64,000 nucleotides of DNA from CF-118 sp035689345 (lineage in GTDB: Bacteria; Chloroflexota; Dormibacteria; Dormibacterales; Dormibacteraceae): the NCBI GenBank assembly GCA_035689345.1, contig DASSLR010000091.1, positions 17,734 to 81,733 on the forward strand, written 5' to 3'. The first letter of the stretch is position 1; each line of letters starts with the position of its first letter. This document shows positions 1 to 8,120 of the stretch, piece after piece. The position numbers and the translations under genes are program-made. Below the pieces are notes generated by a model. It ran no database searches. It was not told the origin of the DNA and saw nothing but the letters and a program-made list of their open reading frames with translations.

Positions 1-2243
1 TCGAAACGGCTCGTGGAGCAGCTCACGGAGACCGACAGGCCGAACTCGGTTGTCGATTCCACACCGGGGAGGTTCAGAGTCACCGGGCAGGCGGTCGCTC
101 CGTAGTACTGACCGACGAACACGCGCAGGTAACCACCGTCATCGTCGGACACGGTCGACGCATGCGTGTTGCACGCGTTGCAGTAGCCCGCCAGGTCCGT
201 CGTCGGCAGGCCGTTGTTGTTCGTGACACCGTCGTGCTGGACATCCGTGTTGTTGGTCTGGCAGGAGTTGCCGGCGCCAAAGAGGACCGCGATCAGCCCT
301 GCGGAGTACAGCGAGCTTGCGTGCGCGATGAAGTACGGCCCGACGTTGTCCTGGTAGTGGCCGCACGTGTTGTTCATGGTCGTGTAGTACTGGTTGCCAA
401 CCGGGACCTGCCACACCACCTGCGGCCGCGCCGTCCTGGCGTGCAGCTCCGCGACCCATGCCAGGTAGCGGCTGAAGTTCGGCAGGTTGACGTTCGACGG
501 GTCCCACCAGTGTGTGAACGAGGCGTTGTCGGCACCCTGCTGCTCCCACCAGCCTGCGTCGTGGTCGTCGATGTCGTTGAACACGAGGTCCCAGGTGCTT
601 CCGTACGGGTTGCTCGCTACGCCCGCCGAGTTGAGAAACGCGGCGGTCGTGTCGGCCTCGGCTGTCGCGCTGACGCTCGATCGCCGATCGCTCGCGATGT
701 CCACGCCGCTGCCCCATGGAGATGCATGGATTGCGAGCACCGTCTTCGGCGCGTACGTGTCACGAAGCTTGAGCAGCTCGAACGCGAATCCCTGGGCGGT
801 GTTCGGCAGGCCCGCGGCCTCGGCGAACCCGGAGCTGGCGACGCTCGCGCTCACCGTCGACGCCGCACCGCCCGCGGCCCGCTGCTCGAGGTAGCCCCAC
901 AGGTCAGGCTCGACGTGGACCACGACAGTGCTGTTGAAAGCGCCCGCCTTCTGCATGAGCAGCTTGAAGTTCGCGTAGTACGCGGCCATCGTGCCGGTGT
1001 TGTTGAGGTTGCTGTAGTCGCGGTCTGATTCGTTGGTGCCGGTCGACGGGCTCGACTGCAGCAGCTCGTAGTAGCTGAACACCGGGATGTAACCGCTGGC
1101 GGCTGACGCGCTCATGTAGAGCGTCGCGAACTGGCCGGCGGGCGAGTCCCACGTCTCCCACCCGCTACCCGTGTTGACGCCGGCGGACAGGTACTGATAG
1201 CGGTAACGCCACGGCACGCCGCTGGAGGTCATCCACGAGAGATCGGTCGGCTGGTTGGCCAGGCCGAAGTGCAGCATGTCCTGCGGGAGCGCCGCCGCGG
1301 CGTTCGAGGTGACGGCAGCGTTCGGTGCCGGCGCCGGGGACAGAATGTCACTGATCACCGATGCGCCCGCGTCGTTCGCCGTGAGTGTGGTCGCGCCGAG
1401 CGACGCCTCGATTGTGTGCAGCAGCGAGTAGTGGTTGTAGGCGATCGCGCTCGTGAGGCCCGTCGTGACGCCGCTTCCGACCAGGATCAGTGGCACCTGG
1501 TTCGCGCCTGAGGAGTCGTCCTCGTCCCAGGTCAGCGCCAGCAGGGAATGCTGAGTCTTGAATGCCGGTGAGCTCAGGATCGCCGGCACCTGCTGCTGCA
1601 GCCACGAGTCACCCGTGCCGACGCTGCAGTCGTGCATGTCGTTGCACATGTTCGGCGTGATGAACGCGAAGCTTGGTGTGGTCGTGGTCGATTGCAGGTC
1701 TGACGCCAGCTGTGAATAAGGCACGACGTGGCTCTGGCAACGCGAGGTATTCGTGCGGATGTCGTTGAAGTAGATGAACGGGTCGTGCTTTTGCGCGTAC
1801 GGATAGCTGTCGCCGACGAAGCACGCCGACGGCATCGACTCTTCGTATGCCTTCCACGTTCGGCCCGCTGATTCCAGTGCATCCGCGATGTTCCCGGCCG
1901 ACACCCAGCAGGTGGTGCAGTCGGAACTGATCCCGAAGGTGCTCGCGCCGGTCAACGCGAGGTAGTTCGGCAAGCTCGGATGCGTGACCCCGAAGTAATC
2001 GGTGGCCAGGCCTCCTGACTTGACCACGCTGTTGACATACGGCGCCGACGGGCTGCCGATGATCTCGCCGTACGAGTGGTTCTCCATGACGATCACGAAG
2101 ACGTGGTCAAGCGCTGGAACGCTGGACGCCCACGCCGGTGCCGGCGTCAGTCCAACCGCTGCGAGAATCACGCCGCCGGCCAGTGGCGCGGCCAGCCTTT
2201 TCAGGAGCAAACGGGCGGCATTCTGGGCCGCACGTGCCGACAC
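1..2243 (-). CDS. Secreted phosphoesterase with C-terminal glycosidase-like domain (partial, runs off left edge)
   Basis: At least 747 codons are open from a GTG at 2243 to the window edge, with no stop seen. The N-terminus has a basic stretch, a hydrophobic core and an AWA-SS signal-peptidase site, so the protein is exported. Residues of about 50-310 match the phosphoesterase family PF04185 (acid phosphatase/phospholipase C type): FVIVMENHSYGEI, then THPSLPNYLAL and LLALTWDEDD, which carry the expected metal-binding and catalytic residues. The following 400 or more residues do not belong to that family. They resemble a secreted TIM-barrel glycosidase, with strand-like blocks such as VVVHVEPDLWGYLE and FNDIDDHDAGWW, and are rich in Trp, Asn and Tyr. 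The substrate is unknown. The start is the first usable codon in frame. The gene diverges from the gene at 2360. Confidence 0.8.
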   Translation of the reverse strand, partial: MSARAAQNAARLLLKRLAAPLAGGVILAAVGLTPAPAWASSVPALDHVFVIVMENHSYGEIIGSPSAPYVNSVVKSGGLATDYFGVTHPSLPNYLALTGASTFGISSDCTTCWVSAGNIADALESAGRTWKAYEESMPSACFVGDSYPYAQKHDPFIYFNDIRTNTSRCQSHVVPYSQLASDLQSTTTTPSFAFITPNMCNDMHDCSVGTGDSWLQQQVPAILSSPAFKTQHSLLALTWDEDDSSGANQVPLILVGSGVTTGLTSAIAYNHYSLLHTIEASLGATTLTANDAGASVISDILSPAPAPNAAVTSNAAAALPQDMLHFGLANQPTDLSWMTSSGVPWRYRYQYLSAGVNTGSGWETWDSPAGQFATLYMSASAASGYIPVFSYYELLQSSPSTGTNESDRDYSNLNNTGTMAAYYANFKLLMQKAGAFNSTVVVHVEPDLWGYLEQRAAGGAASTVSASVASSGFAEAAGLPNTAQGFAFELLKLRDTYAPKTVLAIHASPWGSGVDIASDRRSSVSATAEADTTAAFLNSAGVASNPYGSTWDLVFNDIDDHDAGWWEQQGADNASFTHWWDPSNVNLPNFSRYLAWVAELHARTARPQVVWQVPVGNQYYTTMNNTCGHYQDNVGPYFIAHASSLYSAGLIAVLFGAGNSCQTNNTDVQHDGVTNNNGLPTTDLAGYCNACNTHASTVSDDDGGYLRVFVGQYYGATACPVTLNLPGVESTTEFGLSVSVSCSTSRF

Positions 2244-2320
2244 ACCGACGCCAACGATGTAAGGCTTGGTTAATTGCGGACAGTCGGAGGCTTGCCTCGC
2301 CCGATCTCGAGCCATCTCGA

Positions 2321-2350
2321 TTGACGGGCCGCGTGCGGCCTGTCTAACAT
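2321..2350 (+). promoter_or_regulatory. Sigma-70-type promoter for the gene at 2360
   Basis: TTGACG at 2321-2326 and TAACAT at 2345-2350 are separated by 18 bp. The predicted transcript start falls within a few bases of the GTG at 2360, so the mRNA would be leaderless or nearly so. No ribosome-binding site is visible between them. Confidence 0.5.
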
Positions 2351-2359
2351 CGACTGCTC

Positions 2360-3796
2360 GTGCCCAACAGGTCCCGTCGCCGTTTCCTGCTGCTGGCTTC
2401 GATCATCGCGCTGCTGCCCGCCCTCTTCCTGCAGCCCGCCGCCCAGAGGCTGCTGTCCCTGACCAGCCATGCTCGGCCGGTGGTCGACAACCGCGACCAC
2501 CTCTACGTGCTCGACGGCTGGGGCGACGTGCACCCTGTCGGCTCGGCGCCGCGGCTCACCACCACCGCGTCCTGGCCGCACCGGGACGAGGCCCAGAGTC
2601 TTGCGCTCTTCCCCGACGCCACCGGCGGCTACGTGATGGACGCCAACGGTGGCATCCACGCGGTCGGCGACGCGCCGCGAATCCAGCCTGGCGCGTACTG
2701 GGACGGTCTCAACTTCGCCCGCGCCATCGAGATGGCGCCCTGGTCGTCGGCCGAGCGGCCCGCGGGCTGGGTGATGAACGGCTACGGTCAGCTTTACCCC
2801 TTCGGCGGCGCGCCCGAGGTCGGGGGATTCACGTACTGGCCCGGGACCGACAGCGCCCGCAGCTTTGTCGTCCTGCCTGCAAGCACACCGAGCGCAGTCA
2901 TGGGCTACGTGCTCGACAACCTTGGTGGGTTTCACCCCTTCGGCGGCGCCCCATCTGTGTCCGGCAATCCCACCTGGCCGCACAAGGACTTCGCGCGTGG
3001 CTTTGCGCTCGTGCCCGGCGCGCCCGGCGAGGGTTACACGCTGGACGGCTCGGGCGGGATCCACCCGTGGGGCGGCGCTCCCTCGGTGGCCGACGCACCC
3101 CTGTGGCCGGGCCAGGACGTGGCCGACTCCATCGTCATGTGGACCAGTGCCCCGGCCGGCTCGCCGGGCGGCTGGGTGCTAGACCGCCACGGCGATGTGC
3201 GCGCGTTCGGCAGCGCGCCGGCGCTCACCCCATCCGCGACGTGGCCCGGCTGGGACATCGCGCGCGGCTTCAACGGCGGCGGTGGCAGCTTCGAGCGCCG
3301 CTACGTCGACCCCGAGGTGATCAGCGACGGTTGGGGCTCGTACTACAACCAGCGCGACTCACGCTGGGGCGCGCAACCGGTCGGCCCGAGCGCGGAAGCC
3401 GTCTGGCAGATCGGCTGCTTGCTCAGCGACCTGGCCATGGTCTACACGCACTTCGGCTTTCACAACGTCACGCCCGGGACCGTCGCCGCGCACGCTTCGT
3501 GGTTCGGCGGAGGCGGCGAGATCTACAACTCGGCTCTGAACATCCCCGGCCACACGACGATCGTGAGCTGGCATCCCTCCTGGGCGTGGATACGCGGTTA
3601 TCTGAGCGCGGGTTATCCGGTCATCGTCGGCATGGACCTCCCGACCGGAGGCACGCACTTCGTGACGTTGACGGGCCTGGACGGGCCGAACGACTACTGG
3701 ACCAATGACCCGTGGGAACAGAACGCGCACCACGTCACGTTCTCGGGTGACTGGGTGACGCGCGGCCCGGTGTACGAGGCCATCGCGTTCGTCTGA
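2360..3796 (+). CDS. Secreted repeat protein with C-terminal C39-like peptidase domain
   Basis: 478 residues from a GTG start. A basic N-terminus and a hydrophobic stretch (about residues 8-28) indicate an export signal. Residues 45-300 contain six repeats of about 45 residues with the pattern WVLDxxGxxHPFGxAPxV followed by WPxxDxARxF, which suggests a beta-propeller-like fold. The last 160 residues match the Peptidase_C39_2 (papain-like) family: Cys353 in IGCLLSDLAM takes the usual GCGPTS position, His433 lies in THFVTL, and Asn449-Asp450 in NDPW complete a plausible triad. It could be a cell-wall or protein hydrolase, or an inactive binding module. The motif GCLLSD departs from the usual GCGPTS, so activity is not certain. 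Confidence 0.75.
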   Translation: MPNRSRRRFLLLASIIALLPALFLQPAAQRLLSLTSHARPVVDNRDHLYVLDGWGDVHPVGSAPRLTTTASWPHRDEAQSLALFPDATGGYVMDANGGIHAVGDAPRIQPGAYWDGLNFARAIEMAPWSSAERPAGWVMNGYGQLYPFGGAPEVGGFTYWPGTDSARSFVVLPASTPSAVMGYVLDNLGGFHPFGGAPSVSGNPTWPHKDFARGFALVPGAPGEGYTLDGSGGIHPWGGAPSVADAPLWPGQDVADSIVMWTSAPAGSPGGWVLDRHGDVRAFGSAPALTPSATWPGWDIARGFNGGGGSFERRYVDPEVISDGWGSYYNQRDSRWGAQPVGPSAEAVWQIGCLLSDLAMVYTHFGFHNVTPGTVAAHASWFGGGGEIYNSALNIPGHTTIVSWHPSWAWIRGYLSAGYPVIVGMDLPTGGTHFVTLTGLDGPNDYWTNDPWEQNAHHVTFSGDWVTRGPVYEAIAFV

Positions 3797-3800
3797 GGTT

Positions 3801-6218
3801 CTAGCCGAACCAGCCGACGACGTCGACGACCACGTCGACAGTACCCGACGGGTTGAAGATGTCGATCGATCCGCTCGGGCCGAGCTTCTCCACCACCAGG
3901 TTCGGCACTGTCAGCCCGCGCACGAAGTTGAGGTCGGAGGTGGTCGGCCGTGCGGAGCCGTCGGGCCAGACGGTGAGGGAGCTCGCCGTGCTCGGATTGG
4001 TGACGGTCACGTTGAGAATGACCGCCGTCGGGGGCACGCCGCTGCCCATCGACGGCACGCCACCGTGCCCGGCCACGGGCAGCACGAGCGTCCCCCCTGG
4101 ACCGAGGCTGCTCGAGTTGCGCGTGTCGAGAATGCGCGCCGGCGTCACGCCGACGAAGCGACTGCCGCCCAGCGGCACTGACCCGTCCGTGAACCAGCCG
4201 ACGACGTCCACCACCACGTCCGCGTGGCCGGAATAGTTGTAGAAGTTCACGCCCCCACCGGCGCCGAGCTTGACGATCACGCGGTTGGGCACGGTCTGGC
4301 CCACCACGAAGTTCAGGTTCGACGCGAGGGGCTGAGGAGCGCCGGCGGGCCACACGATGAGCGCGCTCGGCGAGACGACGGTGTTGGTCACGGTCACGTT
4401 CAGGATCACCGCCGCGACCCCGGAGCTGGGTACGTTCGGCGTGCCCGAAACCTGCAGGGTTATGGTCTGCCCAGCGCAGAGTTGTGCCTTCGCCGCCCCG
4501 AGGCCGATGCGCGTGTCCATGATTCGATTGGGCACTATCCCGTTGTATAGGCCCGCTGCCGGCGGTGAGACCGTGGGCGCGGCGAAGTAGCCCTCGACGT
4601 CGAGCACGACCTGGGTGCTGCCGGAAGGGTTGAATATGCTGACCTGGCCTCCCGTGCCGAGCGCCACGACCACGAGGTTCGGCACGGTCTTGCCCGCGGT
4701 CCAGTTCAGGTTCGACGTCGTCGGTCTCGGCACGCCTGCCGGCCACACCGTGAGCGAGCTGGCCGCCGTGGTTCCGGTCACAGTCGTGTTGAGCACCACC
4801 GCGATGACGCCGCTGGCAGGCACTCCGCCATGACCCGTGATCGTGACGTTCAACGTCTGGCCAGGCCCGAGGGGCGAGCTGCTGCGCGTGTCGAGGATCC
4901 TGGCCGGCACGAGCGGCACGTACGCGCCGCGACCGGGCACGACCGCATTGGACGCCGGCGAAGCTGGCCCACTCCCGATCGAGTTGGCCGCCGAAACGGT
5001 GAAGGTGTAAGCGGTTCCGTCGGTCAAACCGTTGACGGTCGCGCTGAGCGACCCGCCTCCCACGACAGCGTTCGCGCCGCCGGGGCTGGCCGTGACGGTA
5101 TAGCTCGTGATCCCGGTTGCCGGCGCGGTCCAGTAAACGTTCGCCGACGCCTCACCGCCGACGGCGACTGGCGCCCCGGGAGCGGGAGGCGGGGTGGCGG
5201 CGTAGGAGCCCGCCGTGCCGTTCAACCCGGATTCGTCGACGGCCTCGAACTGGTTTGCGGGAATGGTCTTGAGATCAGCGACCAGGGCGTTGCCGGCCGT
5301 CGTGCCCCACCAATCGTCAGTGGTTCCCTGGAAGTACCAGTCGGAACCGTTGTCGGCCAGGAGCAGGCCGTAGTGCTTGAACGCATTGAGGACGACCTGC
5401 GTGTTCGCCGCAAACCCGGAGATGTTGAACGCCGACTTCAGCCGGAAGCGGGCGCCCATCGGCGGGAAGCTGCTGCTGCACGACCCCGCGTTGTGCGACG
5501 CAGGCCAGATGTAGCTGTTCGCCGTGCAGTGCGTCGTGAAGCGAATCGCGTGGGTGATGCTGCCGGCGAGGATCTCATCCGGGCGCAGCAGCAGCGGCGC
5601 CATCGGCAGCCCCGCGGCGTCCGCGGACGTGAAGCCGTTGGTGCGCATGTTGTTGGAGGTGAGGTCCCAGACGGCGCCTGACCCGGCGGACGGGGTCTGG
5701 CCGTTGGTGAAGTTCTGCAGGTTGTAGATCTCGTAGAGCTTGCAGAGGTTCTTGTCCTCGACGAGCGCATGGCGGTCACTGCCGGACGGAGCTCCTGGGC
5801 CGCCCTCGATGAGGGTGCTCTGGTCGATTGGGTAACCCTCGGCTGGATGGTCGCTCTCCGAGTCATACAGAAAAGTCGGCGTCAGATGCGTGGGAGTCGT
5901 GGGAGGCGGCGCGACGTTGATGGGGATGCCGTACTCCTGCGCGAACGTCCCGAAATCAGGGTGCAGGTTCGCGTTCTGCGTCATGTTGCTCATCCAGGTC
6001 GCGCTCTTCGCGTTGACCGGTAAGCTCGAGATGTCGGTGTTGAAGATGCTGCTGGCCGGGAACAGGTTGCAGCTCGTGCCTGGCAGGGGCTGCGCCGAGG
6101 CGCTGAAGAGGTTGGTGGTGACCAGGGCGAGGGCGGCCAGGCAGCCCACCGTCAAGCAGGCGAGTACGCGGGCCCTCCTCGTCGACACCAAGCTCGCAAA
6201 CGCTGTTCGGCCTCTCAT
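3801..6218 (-). CDS. Secreted protein with FN3 domain and three C-terminal DTR-type repeats
   Basis: 805 residues with a clear signal peptide (about 1-42, cleavage near SASAQ). Residues 50-335 form a globular domain with several Cys and Trp that I do not recognise. Residues 344-428 are a fibronectin type III domain. Residues 432-545, 557-676 and 687-805 are three copies of a beta-rich repeat of about 115 residues. Each copy starts near PARILDTR, passes through a GVPxxGVxAVxLNxTVT block and SxLxVWPxGxxxP, and ends in DVVxDVVGWF. Such repeats are common in secreted proteins of soil Actinobacteria and Chloroflexi and probably bind a surface polymer. The stop faces the stop of the gene at 2360 with only a few bases between them. 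The function is unknown; a surface adhesin or a carbohydrate-active enzyme is possible. Confidence 0.75.
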   Translation of the reverse strand: MRGRTAFASLVSTRRARVLACLTVGCLAALALVTTNLFSASAQPLPGTSCNLFPASSIFNTDISSLPVNAKSATWMSNMTQNANLHPDFGTFAQEYGIPINVAPPPTTPTHLTPTFLYDSESDHPAEGYPIDQSTLIEGGPGAPSGSDRHALVEDKNLCKLYEIYNLQNFTNGQTPSAGSGAVWDLTSNNMRTNGFTSADAAGLPMAPLLLRPDEILAGSITHAIRFTTHCTANSYIWPASHNAGSCSSSFPPMGARFRLKSAFNISGFAANTQVVLNAFKHYGLLLADNGSDWYFQGTTDDWWGTTAGNALVADLKTIPANQFEAVDESGLNGTAGSYAATPPPAPGAPVAVGGEASANVYWTAPATGITSYTVTASPGGANAVVGGGSLSATVNGLTDGTAYTFTVSAANSIGSGPASPASNAVVPGRGAYVPLVPARILDTRSSSPLGPGQTLNVTITGHGGVPASGVIAVVLNTTVTGTTAASSLTVWPAGVPRPTTSNLNWTAGKTVPNLVVVALGTGGQVSIFNPSGSTQVVLDVEGYFAAPTVSPPAAGLYNGIVPNRIMDTRIGLGAAKAQLCAGQTITLQVSGTPNVPSSGVAAVILNVTVTNTVVSPSALIVWPAGAPQPLASNLNFVVGQTVPNRVIVKLGAGGGVNFYNYSGHADVVVDVVGWFTDGSVPLGGSRFVGVTPARILDTRNSSSLGPGGTLVLPVAGHGGVPSMGSGVPPTAVILNVTVTNPSTASSLTVWPDGSARPTTSDLNFVRGLTVPNLVVEKLGPSGSIDIFNPSGTVDVVVDVVGWFG

Positions 6219-6290
6219 CTTGCTAGGCGCTCACGCCGACTCTTCAACGCGCTCATGCGGTCCTGGGTTCGCCAGGAGTCGAACAAGCCG

Positions 6291-6755
6291 CTAGCCGTTT
6301 GCGGGCCAGACGATCCGCTCCGCTATGGGATCAGCCCAGTCCATCGGGTCACTTCCAGGTGCTATCAGGAACAGATAGACGGGCTTCGTGCGGGAGAACG
6401 TGAAGTAGCCGTGCAGCTGCAGTTGCTTTCCGGATTTGGAGTAGCGGGCCTTCAGCAGCATTGCGGGCCGGCCTCCCAGCGACGAATCGTTCTCCGACTC
6501 GACAACCAGCGTCCCGGCGTCTGCGTTTTTCTCCAGGATGCGGCGGGCGGGCGCGCCCAGGCTGCGCAGAAATGGTCGAGGGCCCAGAGCGCGAATCAAG
6601 AGCTGCACCAGCCCGAGCGTCAGCGGCAGGCGCGAGCTCCATCGGAGTGGGCCGAACTGGACCTGTCGTTCCGAGGGTCCGGTGCCCACAAGCGATTGTT
6701 GCGTTCGAGTGAGTTTGAAGTCCCGCGGCAGCGTGAGCTGGATCGGATCACCCAT
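6291..6755 (-). CDS. Hypothetical protein, 154 residues
   Basis: A protein of unknown function. I chose the ATG at 6755 because a longer version would run through the divergent gene at 6799. It has no signal peptide. A hydrophobic stretch near LPLTLGLVQLLIRALG may associate with membrane. The C-terminal half (LVVESENDSS, then LQLHGYFTFSRTKPVYLFLIAPGSDP) looks like a small alpha/beta fold similar to DcrB-like or stress-associated lipid-binding proteins, but the match is too weak to name. Coding potential is supported by third-position G+C and by the absence of a better frame. Confidence 0.5.
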   Translation of the reverse strand: MGDPIQLTLPRDFKLTRTQQSLVGTGPSERQVQFGPLRWSSRLPLTLGLVQLLIRALGPRPFLRSLGAPARRILEKNADAGTLVVESENDSSLGGRPAMLLKARYSKSGKQLQLHGYFTFSRTKPVYLFLIAPGSDPMDWADPIAERIVWPANG

Positions 6756-6798
6756 GGGATGAAGATCATCTCTGACGTGGTGGCTGACCGGAGGGATT

Positions 6799-7032
6799 AT
6801 GGTGGCCGCCATGTGGGGTCCCCTGCCCGGCGTTGAGCTCTTTCCTCCGGGCAGCGGCCCGGCGGTGGCTGCCGCGTTCTTCATCCCGCTCGCGATCGCC
6901 GTGGTGCTGGAGGGCAGGACGCCGTTCAAGCCAGGGGTGATGATCTTCGCCGGCATTTTCATCGGCTTGATCGCGGTGCTGATCGTCGGCGCGATAAAGA
7001 ACTACCAGGCCCAGAAAGAGAAGCAGCAGTAG
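6799..7032 (+). CDS. Small two-helix membrane protein
   Basis: 77 residues with two predicted membrane helices, at about 20-40 (AAAFFIPLAIAVVLEG) and 46-66 (MIFAGIFIGLIAVLIVGAI), and a charged C-terminal tail ending KEKQQ. A GGAGGG sequence at 6790-6795 sits just upstream of the ATG at 6799 and supports this start. The gene is divergent from the 154-residue protein at 6755 with 43 bp between them. I do not recognise the family. Confidence 0.6.
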   Translation: MVAAMWGPLPGVELFPPGSGPAVAAAFFIPLAIAVVLEGRTPFKPGVMIFAGIFIGLIAVLIVGAIKNYQAQKEKQQ

Positions 7033-7059
7033 GTTCGAGGTCACCAGGCCCAGTTCGCG

Positions 7060-7151
7060 TGGCGGAGCGGGAGGGATTTGAACCCTCGAGGCCCTTGCGG
7101 GCCTACGGCATTTCCAGTGCCGCGCCCTCGACCGAGCTAGGCGACCGCTCC
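7060..7151 (-). tRNA. tRNA-Ser (anticodon GGA), CCA encoded
   Basis: The minus strand folds as a class II tRNA. The acceptor stem GGAGCGG/CCGCTCC is followed by G and an encoded CCA (7062-7060). The anticodon stem is CGGCA/TGCCG around the loop CTGGAAA, which gives anticodon GGA. A long variable arm (GGCCC GCAA GGGCC) is typical of tRNA-Ser. The T arm is GAGGG TTCAAAT CCCTC. The sequence TAACCT, 7 bp before the 5' end on the minus strand, could be the -10 box. Confidence 0.95.
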
Positions 7152-7185
7152 GCGGTCAAGGTTAGCAACGACCGTGCAGGTCGCC
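7141..7185. repeat. 45-bp direct repeat, copy 1 (overlaps tRNA-Ser 5' end)
   Basis: This copy covers the first 11 nt of the tRNA-Ser gene (7151-7141) and 34 bp of its upstream leader, including the TAACCT that may be its -10 box. An identical 45-bp copy lies at 7248-7292, so the period is 107 bp. Confidence 0.9.
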
Positions 7186-7247
7186 TGGCTCGGTCGACCA
7201 CGCGAGGCGGCGGCGCGAAGCGCGTCGCCGAGCGTGGGCTCGATCGT

Positions 7248-7292
7248 GCGACCGCTCCGCGGTCAAGGTTAGCAACGACCGTGCAGGTCGCC
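7248..7292. repeat. 45-bp direct repeat, copy 2
   Basis: Identical over 45 bp to 7141-7185. Here the first 11 nt of tRNA-Ser are present but the rest of the tRNA is missing. The 62 bp between the copies (7186-7247) hold no gene. They contain a G+C-rich imperfect hairpin, GGCGGCGGCGC / GCGCGTCGCC. Confidence 0.9.
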
Positions 7293-7298
7293 CTCGAA

Positions 7299-7314
7299 CG
7301 TTTGGCGCCAAACG
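7299..7314. repeat. Perfect 16-bp palindrome
   Basis: CGTTTGGCGCCAAACG at 7299-7314 is a perfect palindrome. A partial copy, TGGCGCCAAAC, follows at 7346-7356. Both lie between the tRNA region and the 3' end of the secreted-protein gene at 7373. An operator is possible, but no partner is known. Confidence 0.5.
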
Positions 7315-7372
7315 GGTGCATCGCCGCACGTGCGATGGGCACCGCTGGCGCCAAACAGGTCGAATCAGGTGG

Positions 7373-8050
7373 TTACGGGGCCGAGTCCAGTGTCACCTCG
7401 CCGCTGATGCCGGCCGACGTCACGCCCGTCGTCGCGCAAAGCGTCGGGTCGGGCGGCTGAAAGATCAGCGTTCCCTGCGCCGAGTCACCACGGAACCGAT
7501 TCGTGGAGACCAGGTACGTCGCAGCGGGAGGCGCCTGCGCGGGACCCGTGTAGCTGACCAGCGTCAGCGTGACGCTGTTCGCCACCGAACCCGTCAAGGA
7601 CACCGCCGCGGCAGCGCCCGTCGTGCTGTACGACTCCACAGTGCGCGTGCCGTCCGCCCAGGTGACGATCGCCGTCCCGGACGTGGTGCTGCTGCCGCAC
7701 GAACCGCTCCCTGTCGGGATCGGCTCCTGGTACGTGGCGATCGCGTTGCCCGACACGGTCTGCCCGGTCGTGGGATCGACGTAACTCCACGCGTAGTTGA
7801 CCGCCATCGTCTTCCCCGCCTCCACGCTGCCGGTCGCCGGCGCGGTGGAGTCGGTGCTCTGGCAAGCGCTCAACGCGCCACCGAAGTTGTACTGAAAATT
7901 GCCGGCGTTGTTGCTGAGCGGCGGCGCGAAGTTCGCCGTCCCTTGCAGCTGGCAACCTCCGCCGCTCGCTGCCGCGGCCGGAGTGCCCGCGACCATCGTT
8001 GCGGTCAGCGCCAGCAGCGGCACCCACAGCCAGTACCGATGAGCTCGCAT
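7373..8050 (-). CDS. Secreted protein of unknown function
   Basis: 225 residues with a good signal peptide: MRAHR, then a hydrophobic core, then AAAASGG near residue 28. The mature part is rich in Ser, Thr, Gly and Ala with alternating hydrophobic residues, as in beta-sandwich secreted proteins. It has four spaced cysteines (GGCQL, SACQS, GSCGS, TLCAT) that could form two disulfides. No catalytic motif is visible. It lies downstream of the sigma/anti-sigma pair on the same strand, 70 bp from it, and may belong to that regulon; this is inference. Confidence 0.65.
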   Translation of the reverse strand: MRAHRYWLWVPLLALTATMVAGTPAAAASGGGCQLQGTANFAPPLSNNAGNFQYNFGGALSACQSTDSTAPATGSVEAGKTMAVNYAWSYVDPTTGQTVSGNAIATYQEPIPTGSGSCGSSTTSGTAIVTWADGTRTVESYSTTGAAAAVSLTGSVANSVTLTLVSYTGPAQAPPAATYLVSTNRFRGDSAQGTLIFQPPDPTLCATTGVTSAGISGEVTLDSAP

Positions 8051-8120
8051 ATGACACCTCCACGTATGCAGATGTCAGAAGCCACGCTCCGGTACGCCCG
8101 AGTACCCGAATTCTTGAGAC

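Noticed and set aside
7059..7460. Plus-strand reading frame beginning MAEREGFEPSRPLRAYG
   Set aside because: This is the antisense translation of the tRNA-Ser gene and its repeated leader, a well-known false protein pattern.
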